Assembly: GCA_016748015.1 (NCBI GenBank)
Contig: JAAOMT010000231.1
Location: 207,453-271,452 of the forward strand
From: Geosiphon pyriformis
Lineage: Eukaryota; Glomeromycota; Glomeromycetes; Archaeosporales; Geosiphonaceae
DNA length: 64,000 nucleotides
Direction: 5' to 3'
Made by a program: the position numbers and the translations under genes. The notes beneath the pieces were generated by a model that saw nothing but the letters and a program-made list of their open reading frames with translations, made no database searches and was not told the DNA's origin. Shown here in pieces: positions 49,801 through 59,722 of this stretch (its first letter is position 1; every line of letters begins with the position of its first letter).

Positions 49801-49883
49801 ATCTACGTTCAAATACTTTTAACTGATAAGATTTTATTTTAATAAGGGAATTTTCGAACTTTGAAATTTTTGTTTCAAGATAT
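44400..49883. other. AT desert with (TAA)n array
   Basis: About 5.5 kb without any recognisable gene. The part just right of the array (about 46.9-47.4 kb) is extremely A/T-rich. A short stretch near 46390-46430 shares a CTAAACCTAATCAAG-type sequence with 30141-30180, perhaps a dispersed repeat. The last 500 bp before 49883 are unremarkable. Confidence 0.45.
46848..46879. repeat. (TAA)n microsatellite
   Basis: About ten trinucleotide units, similar to the array closing the LINE relic at 55.9 kb. Confidence 0.9.
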
Positions 49884-50582
49884 TTACAAGAAATCAACGA
49901 AATAACGCAATCCTTTGTTAATATGGAGTTTGAAAAAGTTCTTTGCACCGGCCACAACATTTTTCTTGTTTTTCTTTGAAACAAATTCTTGTTTTCCTTG
50001 TTGAACTACTTCTTCCTTTATATCCTCTTCTATCGTTTTGTCTAGTTCTTCAATTTCGTCTGCTTCAACCGTTAATTCAGATTCAACTTCAGATTCATCT
50101 CTCGGTTCCTCAATAGTAACCCATGCTTGATTTACAGGGGCGCCGGCATCACCACATAATCTTACCTGATTCATAAAGGTAGAAGATCCATCGCCGAGAG
50201 GGATCTCTACTATTTCAAAGGTGATTCGTCGATTGAAATCTTGAAAAGGTGTTATTGCATCTTCTCGTTGGTCACTCCACACTTTGAACGAAGTATTAAT
50301 CCACACGAAGGACGCGTCATCTTTATCTAATGGGTGTGGCGTGATACTGCCAGTGAATAGGTCATGTTTTAAAGCTAAGTTTTCATCAAGGTTGAAAATC
50401 CAAAAGCCGCCCTCGAAACCTGGTAGAAGACAGGGAATAAATGACCATCTTTGAGCTCCCTCTTCGGTAGAGGTTACTGTTAACTTGCCCCATTGGATAG
50501 TGAGTTGAATGGGTGGGCTATTATCGTTTTCTTGGGATTGTCTCGAAATTTTTTCAAGTTTGAAGATTGGATTATATGGCAT
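49884..50582 (-). CDS. Small orphan protein B, paralogue of the 34119 gene
   Basis: A 232-residue single-exon ORF (start MPYNPIFKLEKISRQSQEND). Residues 25-160 align with orphan protein A over the whole core: GAQRWSFIP, GGFWIFNLDENLALKH, DDASFVW, RRITFEIVEIPLG, RLCGDAGAPVNQAW. By eye roughly 40-45 percent of the core is identical. A C-terminal extension of about 70 residues is absent from A: first strongly acidic (ESEVESELTVEADEIEELDK), then basic and hydrophobic (KKNKKNVVAGAKNFFKLHI, ending RYFVDFL). It could be a coiled or disordered linker plus an amphipathic, possibly membrane-binding helix. Motif spacing again suggests a QxW beta-trefoil, but the function is unknown. The pair lies about 15 kb apart in opposite orientation, so this is not a simple tandem duplication. 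Confidence 0.75.
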   Translation of the reverse strand: MPYNPIFKLEKISRQSQENDNSPPIQLTIQWGKLTVTSTEEGAQRWSFIPCLLPGFEGGFWIFNLDENLALKHDLFTGSITPHPLDKDDASFVWINTSFKVWSDQREDAITPFQDFNRRITFEIVEIPLGDGSSTFMNQVRLCGDAGAPVNQAWVTIEEPRDESEVESELTVEADEIEELDKTIEEDIKEEVVQQGKQEFVSKKNKKNVVAGAKNFFKLHINKGLRYFVDFL

Positions 50583-50737
50583 TTTTAATATAGTAAATTG
50601 TTAAGATAGTTTACGAAGTAATTTAGAAACTTTTGTGGTATTAGCAAAATAATAAGCTACAATAAATTCGATTTTTTTTGTATGTATAAATTGCAAGAAA
50701 GTGTCAAATAATTTAAGAGAATTTAGGAATTCTTCCA

Positions 50738-50748
50738 CCCTTTTTATA
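50738..50748 (-). promoter_or_regulatory. Possible TATA box of orphan gene B
   Basis: On the minus strand TATAAAAAGGG lies about 156 bp upstream of the ATG at 50582. It is plausible, but the DNA is AT-rich. Confidence 0.4.
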
Positions 50749-52440
50749 TTTAATTTTTTGCTACGTTACCTCGCGCCAAATTCTAACGCGAAAGATCTGC
50801 GAGAAAAAACCTGTAAACCTAAAAAAGCATTGATCCGTAGGCTTTTACTGTTTTTGTTTTTCTTGCCACAACTAGAAAGAAATTTGAATTTCTCCGTTAA
50901 TTGAGCCTGTCATAACCTTAAATTAGCAAGTAACCAATGGGTAAAACAGCGTTAAAATCAACTGGACGAGTGGTTAAAGCCTCATGCATTTCCTGTTCCC
51001 ATTTTGGTTTATTGTTACTCAACAGGCTGTTAACGAATAGAGAATTTAGAATAGCATATAAATTGACTTGTGATTTCCAAGTAAAATTTTTCTTCGAACC
51101 TGATACATATAATTAATTAGTGATTAGAAAACACCAAACAAATAAGAAGTTTTTGTAAACACATGTTTGAGAAATCTATTAGCATTATGTTATGGGCAGA
51201 AAATTTCCTCTTATGGTCAATGGGAACTTTTTCTCTTATGGTTTATGGAACAAGTTCCCAGATGAATATAGAACCAACGTTCGCAAATTTGAAAGAATTC
51301 TTGAAGCAAAATCCATTGCTCAGCACATTGAATAAAATCCTTCTTTTAGAACAGACAGACACACTCCCAAGCCCCGATTCGAGTTGACAAGGAGCTTTTA
51401 GATCGATTCATTATCTTTCAATTTCCAAATCGATCTTTGTCCAAATATAAGTTAGCCTTTGTTCTAATAATAAGCCTCAGTAGACATGTATGACATTTTT
51501 CGAAAAAACAATCAAATTTTTCTTAGACTATATTATTAGTATTTACGGAGAACCCAGTTTTGAAAGTTTTAAATTATGAGCATAATTAATAAAGAAAAGG
51601 AGCAGACTTTCTTTTAAAGATGGATTGCCCCTTCATGTTCTCACGATGTCAACAGCCCTGTTTAGCGAAACTAATTAGGAATGGCTTCAATGATTTTTGG
51701 TTAGCCTATATTTTATCTAATGAGGCTGTGAATGGTTTAGTTCAGAAATAGTAATGGGACCAAATTTTCAAAGATGAAACCTGCTCCTTAATTTTCAAAA
51801 ATTCTGTCTCGTGAATAGTGAATAGGTTTCGATGCAATTTTCTCATGATGTTCTAACGGAAAAACTTTTTCTCAGGGCTAGTCTAATCACAGATTTTAAA
51901 GTTTTATGTTAACTGTAATTTAGAGTTGATGCTAGGGGATTATAGCATGAGCTCTCCAAAGTGTGATGCTGGGAGAAATGACGAAGGCTTTGGAAACAAG
52001 CATCAATACAAAATAGATTTCTGCAATGCCAGCTTAAAAAAGATTCTAGAAGGAGAAATATGTTGATTTAGCATATGATTTTAGTCTTACACGAAAACAA
52101 ATATTACGCCACGTTTCGATGATCTACAACTCTAACCCTTCTAACCGTTTATAGAGCAAAAGCAAACCGAGTTTAACGTTAAAAACCGGTACTCTCTAAA
52201 TCTGTTATCGTTCATCCTCAATAACTTAATCCGAACGACATGGGTCATTCTTTGTTAGCTCTTATCATGAAGGTCAATCCTGTTTGTTGATGCAACCCCA
52301 GTTATAATTCTCACGAGTGGATCTAAAATTCCAAGCCTTAATTTAGTAACGAGATTTCCCGTGATAAGTATGAAAGAAAATTTATTCGTTCCTAATTTTT
52401 CGATAATGAGTTTCAAAGAAACTATAAATCCCATTTCTGC
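50749..52440. other. Intergenic with possible gene fragment at about 51160-51390
   Basis: Composition is less extreme than in the deserts. At 51205-51330 two plus-strand frames look protein-like: one contains LWNKFPDEYRTNVRKFERIL, and the other holds a 74-codon ORF (51163-51387). Neither is recognised, and a frameshifted gene fragment is possible. 51600-52330 is similar in composition with no open frame. Confidence 0.35.
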
Positions 52441-54469
52441 TCAAAATTAAAAATCACAACGTTTTTTAATTAATATACTCCTCAGTTTACAAAAATATCG
52501 ATCGTAAAATATGTTTATTTTTTTAAATGAGTTATTTTTTATCCAACCATAACAGGAAGCTTTAATGCAAAAGAATATACTAAAAGCATTGTTGATATAA
52601 ATAATAAACAAATTAAGCTTTACAACAATACAAAACACTTTAAAAAATACATGAAATATTTTTAATTTAATTAATCATAATAAATATATATAAATAATTT
52701 GTAAACTATTTATGTTGAAAATTCTACCAAATTAAAAATAAAATAACTTGATCTGTTAAAATTATAACATAATATTTTATTTTATTTATTTAAAATAATG
52801 ATTAAATATTGATTTTTTAATTATTATATTATTAAAATTTTATTATCAAAATAATTAAAATTGTAAAATCTTATTTTTTTAAAATAGTATTTATTATATA
52901 ATTTTGCAAATTATTCATTATATATATTAATTAAATTATAAACAAGATTTATGGTTTTTGTAATATATAATTAATTATTTAAATCAAAGTTAATAAATAT
53001 TTTTCTATCTTTTAAACCAAAAATACTTAATACTTTAATTTTACCAAAATAATCAACAAAAATCTGTTTGTTTCTATATTGAAAAAAATTCATAAGCACA
53101 ATAATAATTAAATTAATAATATATTATTATAGATAATTTATCTTAATAAGATATTATAATATTTGTGCTTTATATAATATTAATTATTATAAATATTATT
53201 AAATTTACTATTATGTTTTATTTATGAAAATTTTTTATAAAAAACAAAAATATTAAAATATTTTTTGTAAAAATTAATATAATAATTAATAATAATAATA
53301 TTTAGTTTGTTTTATGCTGTTTAATTATAATTAATAAGATCTGATATTATTTTTTTGTTTTTTTAATAAGCTAACAAATTTGTTTTAATTTTTTATTTTA
53401 TTTATCTGTTAAAAATCTTTTATTAAATTATTATAATATTAAATTATTTATATAATAGTTATATTATGTTTTATATTTATTTTAACTGGTTTTAAATAAT
53501 TAATAATTCTTAAAAAAAAACAAATTAAAAAAAGAAATAAAATAAAAATTAATATTTTATTAATTATTAAAATTAAAAATTATTGTTTTAAAAATAATTT
53601 TAATAATATTATATAATAAACATCTGATTTTAAATAAAAAATAAATAAGTTTTTAGGAATTATATAATAATATTTAATTTATAAATTATTATAAAAAGAT
53701 TTTTATTTGAAATAAAAAATAAAAATAAAAAATAATTTTGTTTATTAAGTTTTAAAAAACTTTAAATACACAATAGTATATTGTTATAAACTAATAAACT
53801 TTAGCTTAATACTTTTAATATTATTAAAATACTTAAAATATTTTTTATTTTATTAAAAAAAAAATTATTATTCAAATAAAAAAATAGCAAAAATTAATAA
53901 ATAATATTAACCAATTAAATATTAATATTATAAATAACACAATATTAAAAAAAATTTCAGAAATGTCAAAAATATTAAAAATAATAAAAAATACCAAAAA
54001 AATAATCAAAAACACCAGAATATTTATGTTATTAAAAATAAATATATATATATAAATAATAGTAAAAAACAAAAAAAATTAAATAAAAACATATAATATT
54101 TAATTCAATTAAAAAATTAAAAACTATTTTTATTTTTGGTTAAAATTATTTTTAATTATCAAAAAAAAAACCAAATTATTAAAAATTATTAACAGTTTTA
54201 TTTTATTGTTAATTAATAATTAAAATTAAAACATTAATATCTTAAAACAAAAATTAAATTATTTTTATCTTAAATTTTATACTTATTTTTATAAATTTTA
54301 AAATTATGTTTAATAGTTAAGAAAATTTTAAGAAAAAACCATTAAAAAATTTATTATTAATTAAATAAAATAATCATAAAATAACATATTAAGAATTAAA
54401 ATTTGAATAATATAGAATTTTATAGTTTTTTATATTATATATATTTTTGCTATAAAATAAAAAAATTGC
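52441..54469. other. Extreme A/T tract, probably decayed LINE body
   Basis: Nearly pure A/T with hardly any G or C. No motif could be read. It runs without a break into the recognisable LINE 3' region, so it is most simply the reverse-transcriptase part of the same element, mutated beyond recognition. This is inference. Confidence 0.4.
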
Positions 54470-55968
54470 TGTCTTTGATTGCTTAGATTTTTTTATTTAA
54501 GTAGATTTTTAGATATTCAAAAGTTTTTACATAATTTATAAATAGATGTTTTTAATATTTACACAAATAATTTTTTAAAGTATTTAAATATTACTGAAGT
54601 TATTAGTAATATAACAGCTTATTTTTTTGATATTGAAATGAATATAAGAGTTGAAATACATGATTTGCTGTCTTTTATAATAACAAAACTACAAATAATT
54701 GTTCTGACATTAAAATATATTCCTATATTATGTTTAATAGTTGTATATATAGACAACTAAACAATATTAGATAGATATATTTTAGAATTTAAGCTTTATA
54801 TACCAGATTTTTGAAACAAGTACTAAGTTAAAAAATATTAGATTATTGATTTAATAAGATCTAATGACATTTTTGTTAAATAAATAAAGATTAAAAATTA
54901 TTTAGATAATATTGATAATAATAGAGCCAACATTTTTACATATAATACAATGTATTTTGGTTGTGCTTTTTTGAAAGAATTTATAAAAAGTTCATTCAGA
55001 TTAATAATTAAATTATATTAAAAAATACTTGTTACTTTGTTTAAGATATTTATTAAATTGTTTATTATGTTTAATAAAAAGCTGATTTAAGTACAAAAAT
55101 TATGAATAAATCAATGATCAAAGACATAAACTAAAATAGTACTACTGTAATATAATATTCAGATTCTTATATATTATTAAGATTTACAAGTAAGATTTTT
55201 ATATATATTTAATAAAAACAGCTTATAAAAAACTGCCAACTGCTATTAAAAAAGGACTTTATAATAGAGATTATTTAAATATATTGTATTTATTATGTAA
55301 TAATATTAAACTACCTAATTATGTTTTTACTTATTTAAAAAAAGCTATTATATATTCTGAAATTTTGTTAAATTATGTGAATTTGTGAAAGTTTTTGATA
55401 AATAACTGTTCTTTGTCATTATTTTTGGTAGCATATATGTTTTTTTCTGGAATTTCAGATATTAATATTTATGTAATTCTATGTAAAAGTTTTGTTTCAA
55501 AGATTAGATTAATAAAGTGGTTTCAAATTTTAATAATAAAAAGAAAATAGTATTAGTAGTAATTGATTTTGTTTACTATTTAGCTAAAAAACATTATAAC
55601 AAGCTTTAATTATTTAGGACAAAATTCAGGATAAATATAGAAAAAAGTGATTTAGTGAATAATATTAGAATGATTTCTGTAATTTAAGTAAAGTATCAAA
55701 TTTTTGTTTGTTAAAGTTGTATGTTTACTTGGTATTGTTAAGTTTTTTGCTATTGGTTTTGGTTTACTCTTTTTTTTCAAGTATTAATAATAAAATAAGA
55801 GTTTATATAAGTATATAGTATTGTTCTAATTGGTTTAAATAGCTGGTTATATGTAGTAAGTATAGAATCATGTTTAATTAGTCTTACTTAGTTTGTTTCT
55901 GTATGCTAAATAATAGTTAGGCTGTACTCATTAATAATAACAATAATAATAATAATAATAATAATAAA
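54470..55968 (+). mobile_element. LINE relic, RNase H and C-terminal region, heavily AT-shifted
   Basis: Stop-interrupted plus-strand frames still show the 3' third of a LINE ORF2. At 54675-54900, IVLTLKYIPILCLIVVYIDN then ILEFKLYIPDF resembles a LINE RNase H domain. At 55215-55390, AYKKLPTAIKKGLYNRDYLN then LYLLCNNIKLP...VFTYLKKA resembles the C-terminal region of LINE-type elements I recognise from Glomeromycotina, in which a Cys-rich motif is expected. Only one Cys remains. At 55470-55550, YVILCKSF then IKWFQIL continues it. A 3' UTR-like stretch follows, closed by a (TAA)n tail. Almost all GC is lost, as if C-to-T and G-to-A changes had accumulated. The family link is from memory of related proteins, not from a search. 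Confidence 0.6.
55931..55968. repeat. (TAA)n tail of the LINE relic
   Basis: About twelve units with one interruption (AAC), directly at the end of the LINE 3' region. It is consistent with the simple-sequence tails that some LINE clades use in place of poly(A). Confidence 0.8.
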
Positions 55969-56315
55969 TTAGTACTATAATAACATAAATCTGTTTTTTA
56001 ACTAATTATACAAAAAAAATTATTATTTTTCAAGTTAATATTAATAAAAAACTTGTTTTTAAAAATTTAAAATAGTTTAAACTAAAATTATTTTATTTAA
56101 AAATTAGGTTTAATAATTAATTAAAAAAACTTTACTTTAATTTATAATTAACAATTTTTATTAAAAAACTATAATAAAACTATATTATTTAATATATATA
56201 TATTATATAATAAAAAACTTCTTTCTCTCTTACCTTTACAAATCCCCAAAAAGTGCATTTTCTGAAAAAAAAGTTTTTTGTTTTTTTTTAGTCTATATCA
56301 ATATTTCTTTACCTA

Positions 56316-58212
56316 ATAGTAACCCATTTTTTGTGGATATAAAAGCTACTGCTAGTAGCACCACACCTAAGAAGAAGGCTCCTAAGGGTGCTTTTCATGG
56401 TCCTGCTGGTGACTTTTTTTTTCAGAAAAAAAAAGTTGTTCTTAGTAATGTAAAACATTCTGATGATAAAAGAGATATATCCTTGAGCAAAGCTGGATCT
56501 AGTGACAGTGTTTATTCTAATGTGAAGAGTCTATCTGGTAAGGATAAAGATGTTAGCATGTCTGGAACAAATGGTGAATCTCTTTTGGGTTCAGTTATTA
56601 CTATACCCAAAGCAAAGTGAGTCAACACTGGTGCTGGTTTTGGTTCTTTATTCGGCTCTCCTAATTTTCATATGGATGATGATGAAGTTGTGCTCCTTTC
56701 TCACTTGCCTATCTCTTTAGAAAAAAAGTGAATTAACCCTAAAATTATCAAGACTCCTGTGGAAGTATTAATTAGAAAGTTATTTGCTTTGGATATTAAT
56801 CTCTCAGCTATAGAAGGTAAATTGGCAATGACAAAGACTCAGTTAATTAGAAAATTTTTTTCAACAGTCAATGGTTTTGGGGAGGCCACTACTCCCTCAA
56901 AATTTGAAGGGATTATCTGATCAACATTTACATCAGAAAAAAGCATGGAGATGGCCACATCATTGGCCAGGGAAAAAGAGATCGATGTAAACAGCAATCT
57001 TAAGAAACAAGGAATGAGGTCAGATCAGACTGTGGTAATTAAGAAAATTCTCATAGACACATCTAAGGACATAATTGTTGCCGCAGTATCCAAATTTGGG
57101 GAAATTAAGTCAATCAAAATTCAACTAATGGGAATGTGACAAAAAACTGTAGTGGAGTTTGCTGAATCAGACCAAGCTAATTTATTGGCCTCAAAATGGT
57201 CATTCCTGATTGGTAAAGACTCTGTGTGCATAGCCAAAGCAGTAGAAGATCATGAGACCTGGGTGTTAAGGGATCAGTTCAAAGTGCTGTTGTTTATTCT
57301 GCTGGTAGAAATGACAGCACATGATCTTGGGACTCTTCTGAAAAAGGCTGGTGGGAAAACTTGTATCATAAACAGATCTCTGGGAACTGGTAATAGAATT
57401 TGCTGTGCAGTAGTTGGTTTTGAATTTGATAATGATCTGAAATTTGTCTTTTGCACAGAGCTGATTCTTGGCAGTATTAGACTTTCTTGGACAAGGATGG
57501 ATCTAGTTCAGTGTAAGAGATATGAGAAATTTGGTCATTCTGCTCTGGAATGTAATGCACCTGTTGCAACCATCTCTAAGTCTTTAAAAAAACCATTTAT
57601 AAGAGTTGTATCTAATGAACGTTGTCTTCAATTGGTTAAATTGTATAAGAAAAAGAGTGTTCCAATATCTCACCCTGCTGTTTTTGGTAGTAAGTCTTGG
57701 GCCCAGATGGTCTCACTTGTTGGTTCTTTTAATGGTTTTCACTTTGCTTCTGGTTCCAGTTCCTCTCTTTCTGGCACCTCAGGCTTGAATAACGGTATCC
57801 CTTCCATCTCAGTTAACAATTCATCTTTGGATGCTCATTTGGTCTCTTTGGAACAATCCTTAGAATTATTAACTGACCAAGTCTCTGACATCATGTAAAA
57901 ACTCAGCAACATGGAATTGGTGCCGCAAGCTTCAACTTCCCCCCTAAAGTCTCAGCTACTTTGATTGCTACCAAAGAGGATTTGATTGTGGATATTGTTA
58001 TAGATAATTCTGGGTTGGTACTATCATCCTCCTCCTCTGCTTCTCCTAGTATCTCAACATTGGGTCTAAGTAGTTCAAAGGTCTTAACTACCAAGATTGG
58101 CTGTTTGGAATCTAAGTTGGTGGCTCTTGAGGCCTCTATTGGTTCTGTTTTGGCGAAATTAAAGCTGATCTGTGCTGATTTGAGTTTATTGGCCTTTTTT
58201 TCTTCTCAATGA
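56316..58212 (+). pseudogene. LINE ORF1 (nucleic-acid-binding, zinc knuckle), broken
   Basis: A single main frame from about 56316 to 57898 is interrupted only by nonsense codons (TGA near 56618, 56729, 56919 and 57137). A second frame (57955-58212) then carries a Ser-rich and heptad-like C-terminus (LESKLVALEASIGSVLAKLK). Visible parts: a Lys/Ser-rich N-terminus; a DDDEVVLLSHLPISL region; an RRM-like stretch (TVVIKKILIDTSKDIIVAAV ... KIQL); and a gag-type knuckle CKRYEKFGHSALEC, in which the second Cys of CxxC is Tyr (TGT to TAT). Three of the four TGA codons sit where an Arg CGA or a Trp TGG would restore the frame by one transition. A frameshift near 57900-57955 is also needed. Confidence 0.75.
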
Positions 58213-58227
58213 GTGATTTGATCTAGA

Positions 58228-58955
58228 AGATAGCTACCTGTAATGTTCAGAGTATTAATGTCCCTGCCAAGCAGAAGGATGTTGTTTATTGACATAAAAA
58301 ATCTGGTAATATGGTTTCTATTATCATGGAAACAAAGTTGAGGTCTAATATTAGGCCATGGATAGCCAATAAGTTTGATGGAGTAAGAATATTCTCGACA
58401 GGCTTGGATAAGAGCTTTTTTGGTGCTGGAGTAGCAATAATCATGGACAATAATCTGGCTTGTTATGTGTGCAAAATTGAGAAAATTCCAGATTGGGTTA
58501 TTCTAGTGCAGCTCTTGTTTAAAGACAAGCTTTTAGTTTTGATTTTGGGTCTATATGCTAGTGCTTCAGTTAGAGCTAAATTCAGTCAAGCCCTGGAGAT
58601 TAATGCATTTATTGCTAAGGCTGTCAACTCTAGTTCTTTCTTGGTTATTGGTGGGAATTTTAATAAAAATAATTTAAGAAAAAGTGCATGTTTCAGGTTC
58701 TGTTCAGATTTGGGTTTGGTTAACTCACTTAGTGGATCTTCTTTGGTCAAGGCTCTCACATGGAGCAATTCTAAAAGAGTTGAGAAGACCATAGACTTTG
58801 TTTTGTTAGAGCAAGTTTGGCTTCTGCAGTCACTGGACATGCTGTTAGTTCTGCTTCAGAATTTTTTAAGTCTGATCATAAGGTAGTCTTGGTCTTAGTT
58901 GGTTTGGGTGGCCTTGTAGATGTCAATTTGAATGGTGTTACAGGGGATTATTTCT
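58228..58955 (+). pseudogene. LINE ORF2 endonuclease domain (APE-type), truncated and inactivated
   Basis: The frame from CNVQSINVPAKQKDVV contains the exonuclease/endonuclease fold motifs METKL (metal-binding Glu), LILGLYASAS, VIGGNFNKNN (normally GGDFN; catalytic Asp changed to Asn), LTWSN and KTIDFVLL. After a frameshift near 58830, FFKSDHKVV (SDH motif) follows. A TGA near 58290 falls where Trp is expected. The domain ends at about 58955, where the sequence switches to unrelated DNA. Confidence 0.75.
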
Positions 58956-59417
58956 GTTGTTGAAATAAATAACAACCTGTAACTTGGTGCTTGTGAAGCT
59001 ACTTCCGTTGATAAGGTTCTGCGAGTATTGTATCTGAAAATTTTGATGGAGTCCTTTGTATAATGAACAGAGATTCAATAGTTGTTTTATCCGTAGCTTC
59101 CCAGATTCGCAAGTCTGTTAATTTTTTTCTCAGCTTGGTGGCCGGCAATCCTCTGGTAAGTAATCCGTATCTTCTGTACGTGTTTTACCCTTTTACAGGG
59201 GTCTTTTACCAGGCAATCCTTGATGTCAGTAATCAGTGCTTTTCAATTGATGGGTTAGTGCACAATAATAACTCAAAATAAAATAAAGAAAAATAAGAGA
59301 AAATAAAGAAAGAAAAGAAATAAGCCAAGGTGATTTGAAGATTAGTATTCCATCAATAGCCATGATCAAGAGCTATTGTTCCAGTGTGGTTAAGTATCAC
59401 TTATTATCAACATGAAG
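58956..59417. other. Unassigned segment between LINE and Ty3 LTR
   Basis: 59063-59281 has an open plus frame of 72 codons that I do not recognise. 59272-59330 is an A-rich, G-interspersed low-complexity tail. This could be the A-rich end of a non-autonomous element or host DNA at the Ty3 insertion site. Confidence 0.35.
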
Positions 59418-59707
59418 TGTTGATAGTGGAGAGTAAATTGAGATATAGAATAATTATTTATTTGATGATTTTTGTTTCTAGGCTAAGAATTCTGTGGTAT
59501 TGATTCTGTCTTTTCTGTTTCTAATACTACTGCTATATATACATAATTGAGATTCCTCAATTTCTTGATTTTTCATGACAGGAATCCTAGAATTCCTGGA
59601 ATCTTGCGATTTCTTTGAGAGAAATCCTGAAATTCTACATTTACTATGCTTACTTCTGATTGGCTAATAATTATGCTAATATATTTCCTATATTTCTATG
59701 AGTAACA
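59418..59707 (-). repeat. 3' LTR of the Ty3/Gypsy element
   Basis: On the minus strand the LTR runs from TGTTACTC (59707) to TATCAACA (59418), about 290 bp, with TGTT...AACA inverted termini. It has a TATATATA-like box near 59535-59545. It lies immediately 3' of the polypurine tract and pol. The matching 5' LTR is not in the window, so the boundary rests on the termini and the PPT. Confidence 0.7.
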
Positions 59708-59710
59708 TTA

Positions 59711-59722
59711 TTTTTTCCTTTT
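59711..59722 (-). other. Polypurine tract of the Ty3/Gypsy element
   Basis: Minus-strand AAAAGGAAAAAA begins within the stop codon of the extended pol frame and ends three bases before the LTR start. This is the expected place for the plus-strand DNA primer site of an LTR retrotransposon. Confidence 0.75.

Larger units (their letters stand above)
56205..58955 (+). mobile_element. LINE, 5' part: 5' UTR, ORF1 and endonuclease, 3'-truncated
   Basis: Base composition rises sharply at about 56210, where a pyrimidine-rich leader begins. ORF1 (56316-58212) and the endonuclease domain of ORF2 (58228-58955) follow. The element then stops, with no reverse transcriptase or RNase H. It appears to be the same family as the relic immediately upstream, but covers the complementary end and is far less decayed. 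The order, relic 3' end then this 5' end, is head-to-tail. Confidence 0.75.

Noticed and set aside
53872-54072. Minus-strand 66-codon ORF rich in Ile, Phe and Asn
   Set aside because: Its residue bias is what nearly pure A/T DNA encodes by chance. It lies in a decayed repeat and has no motif.
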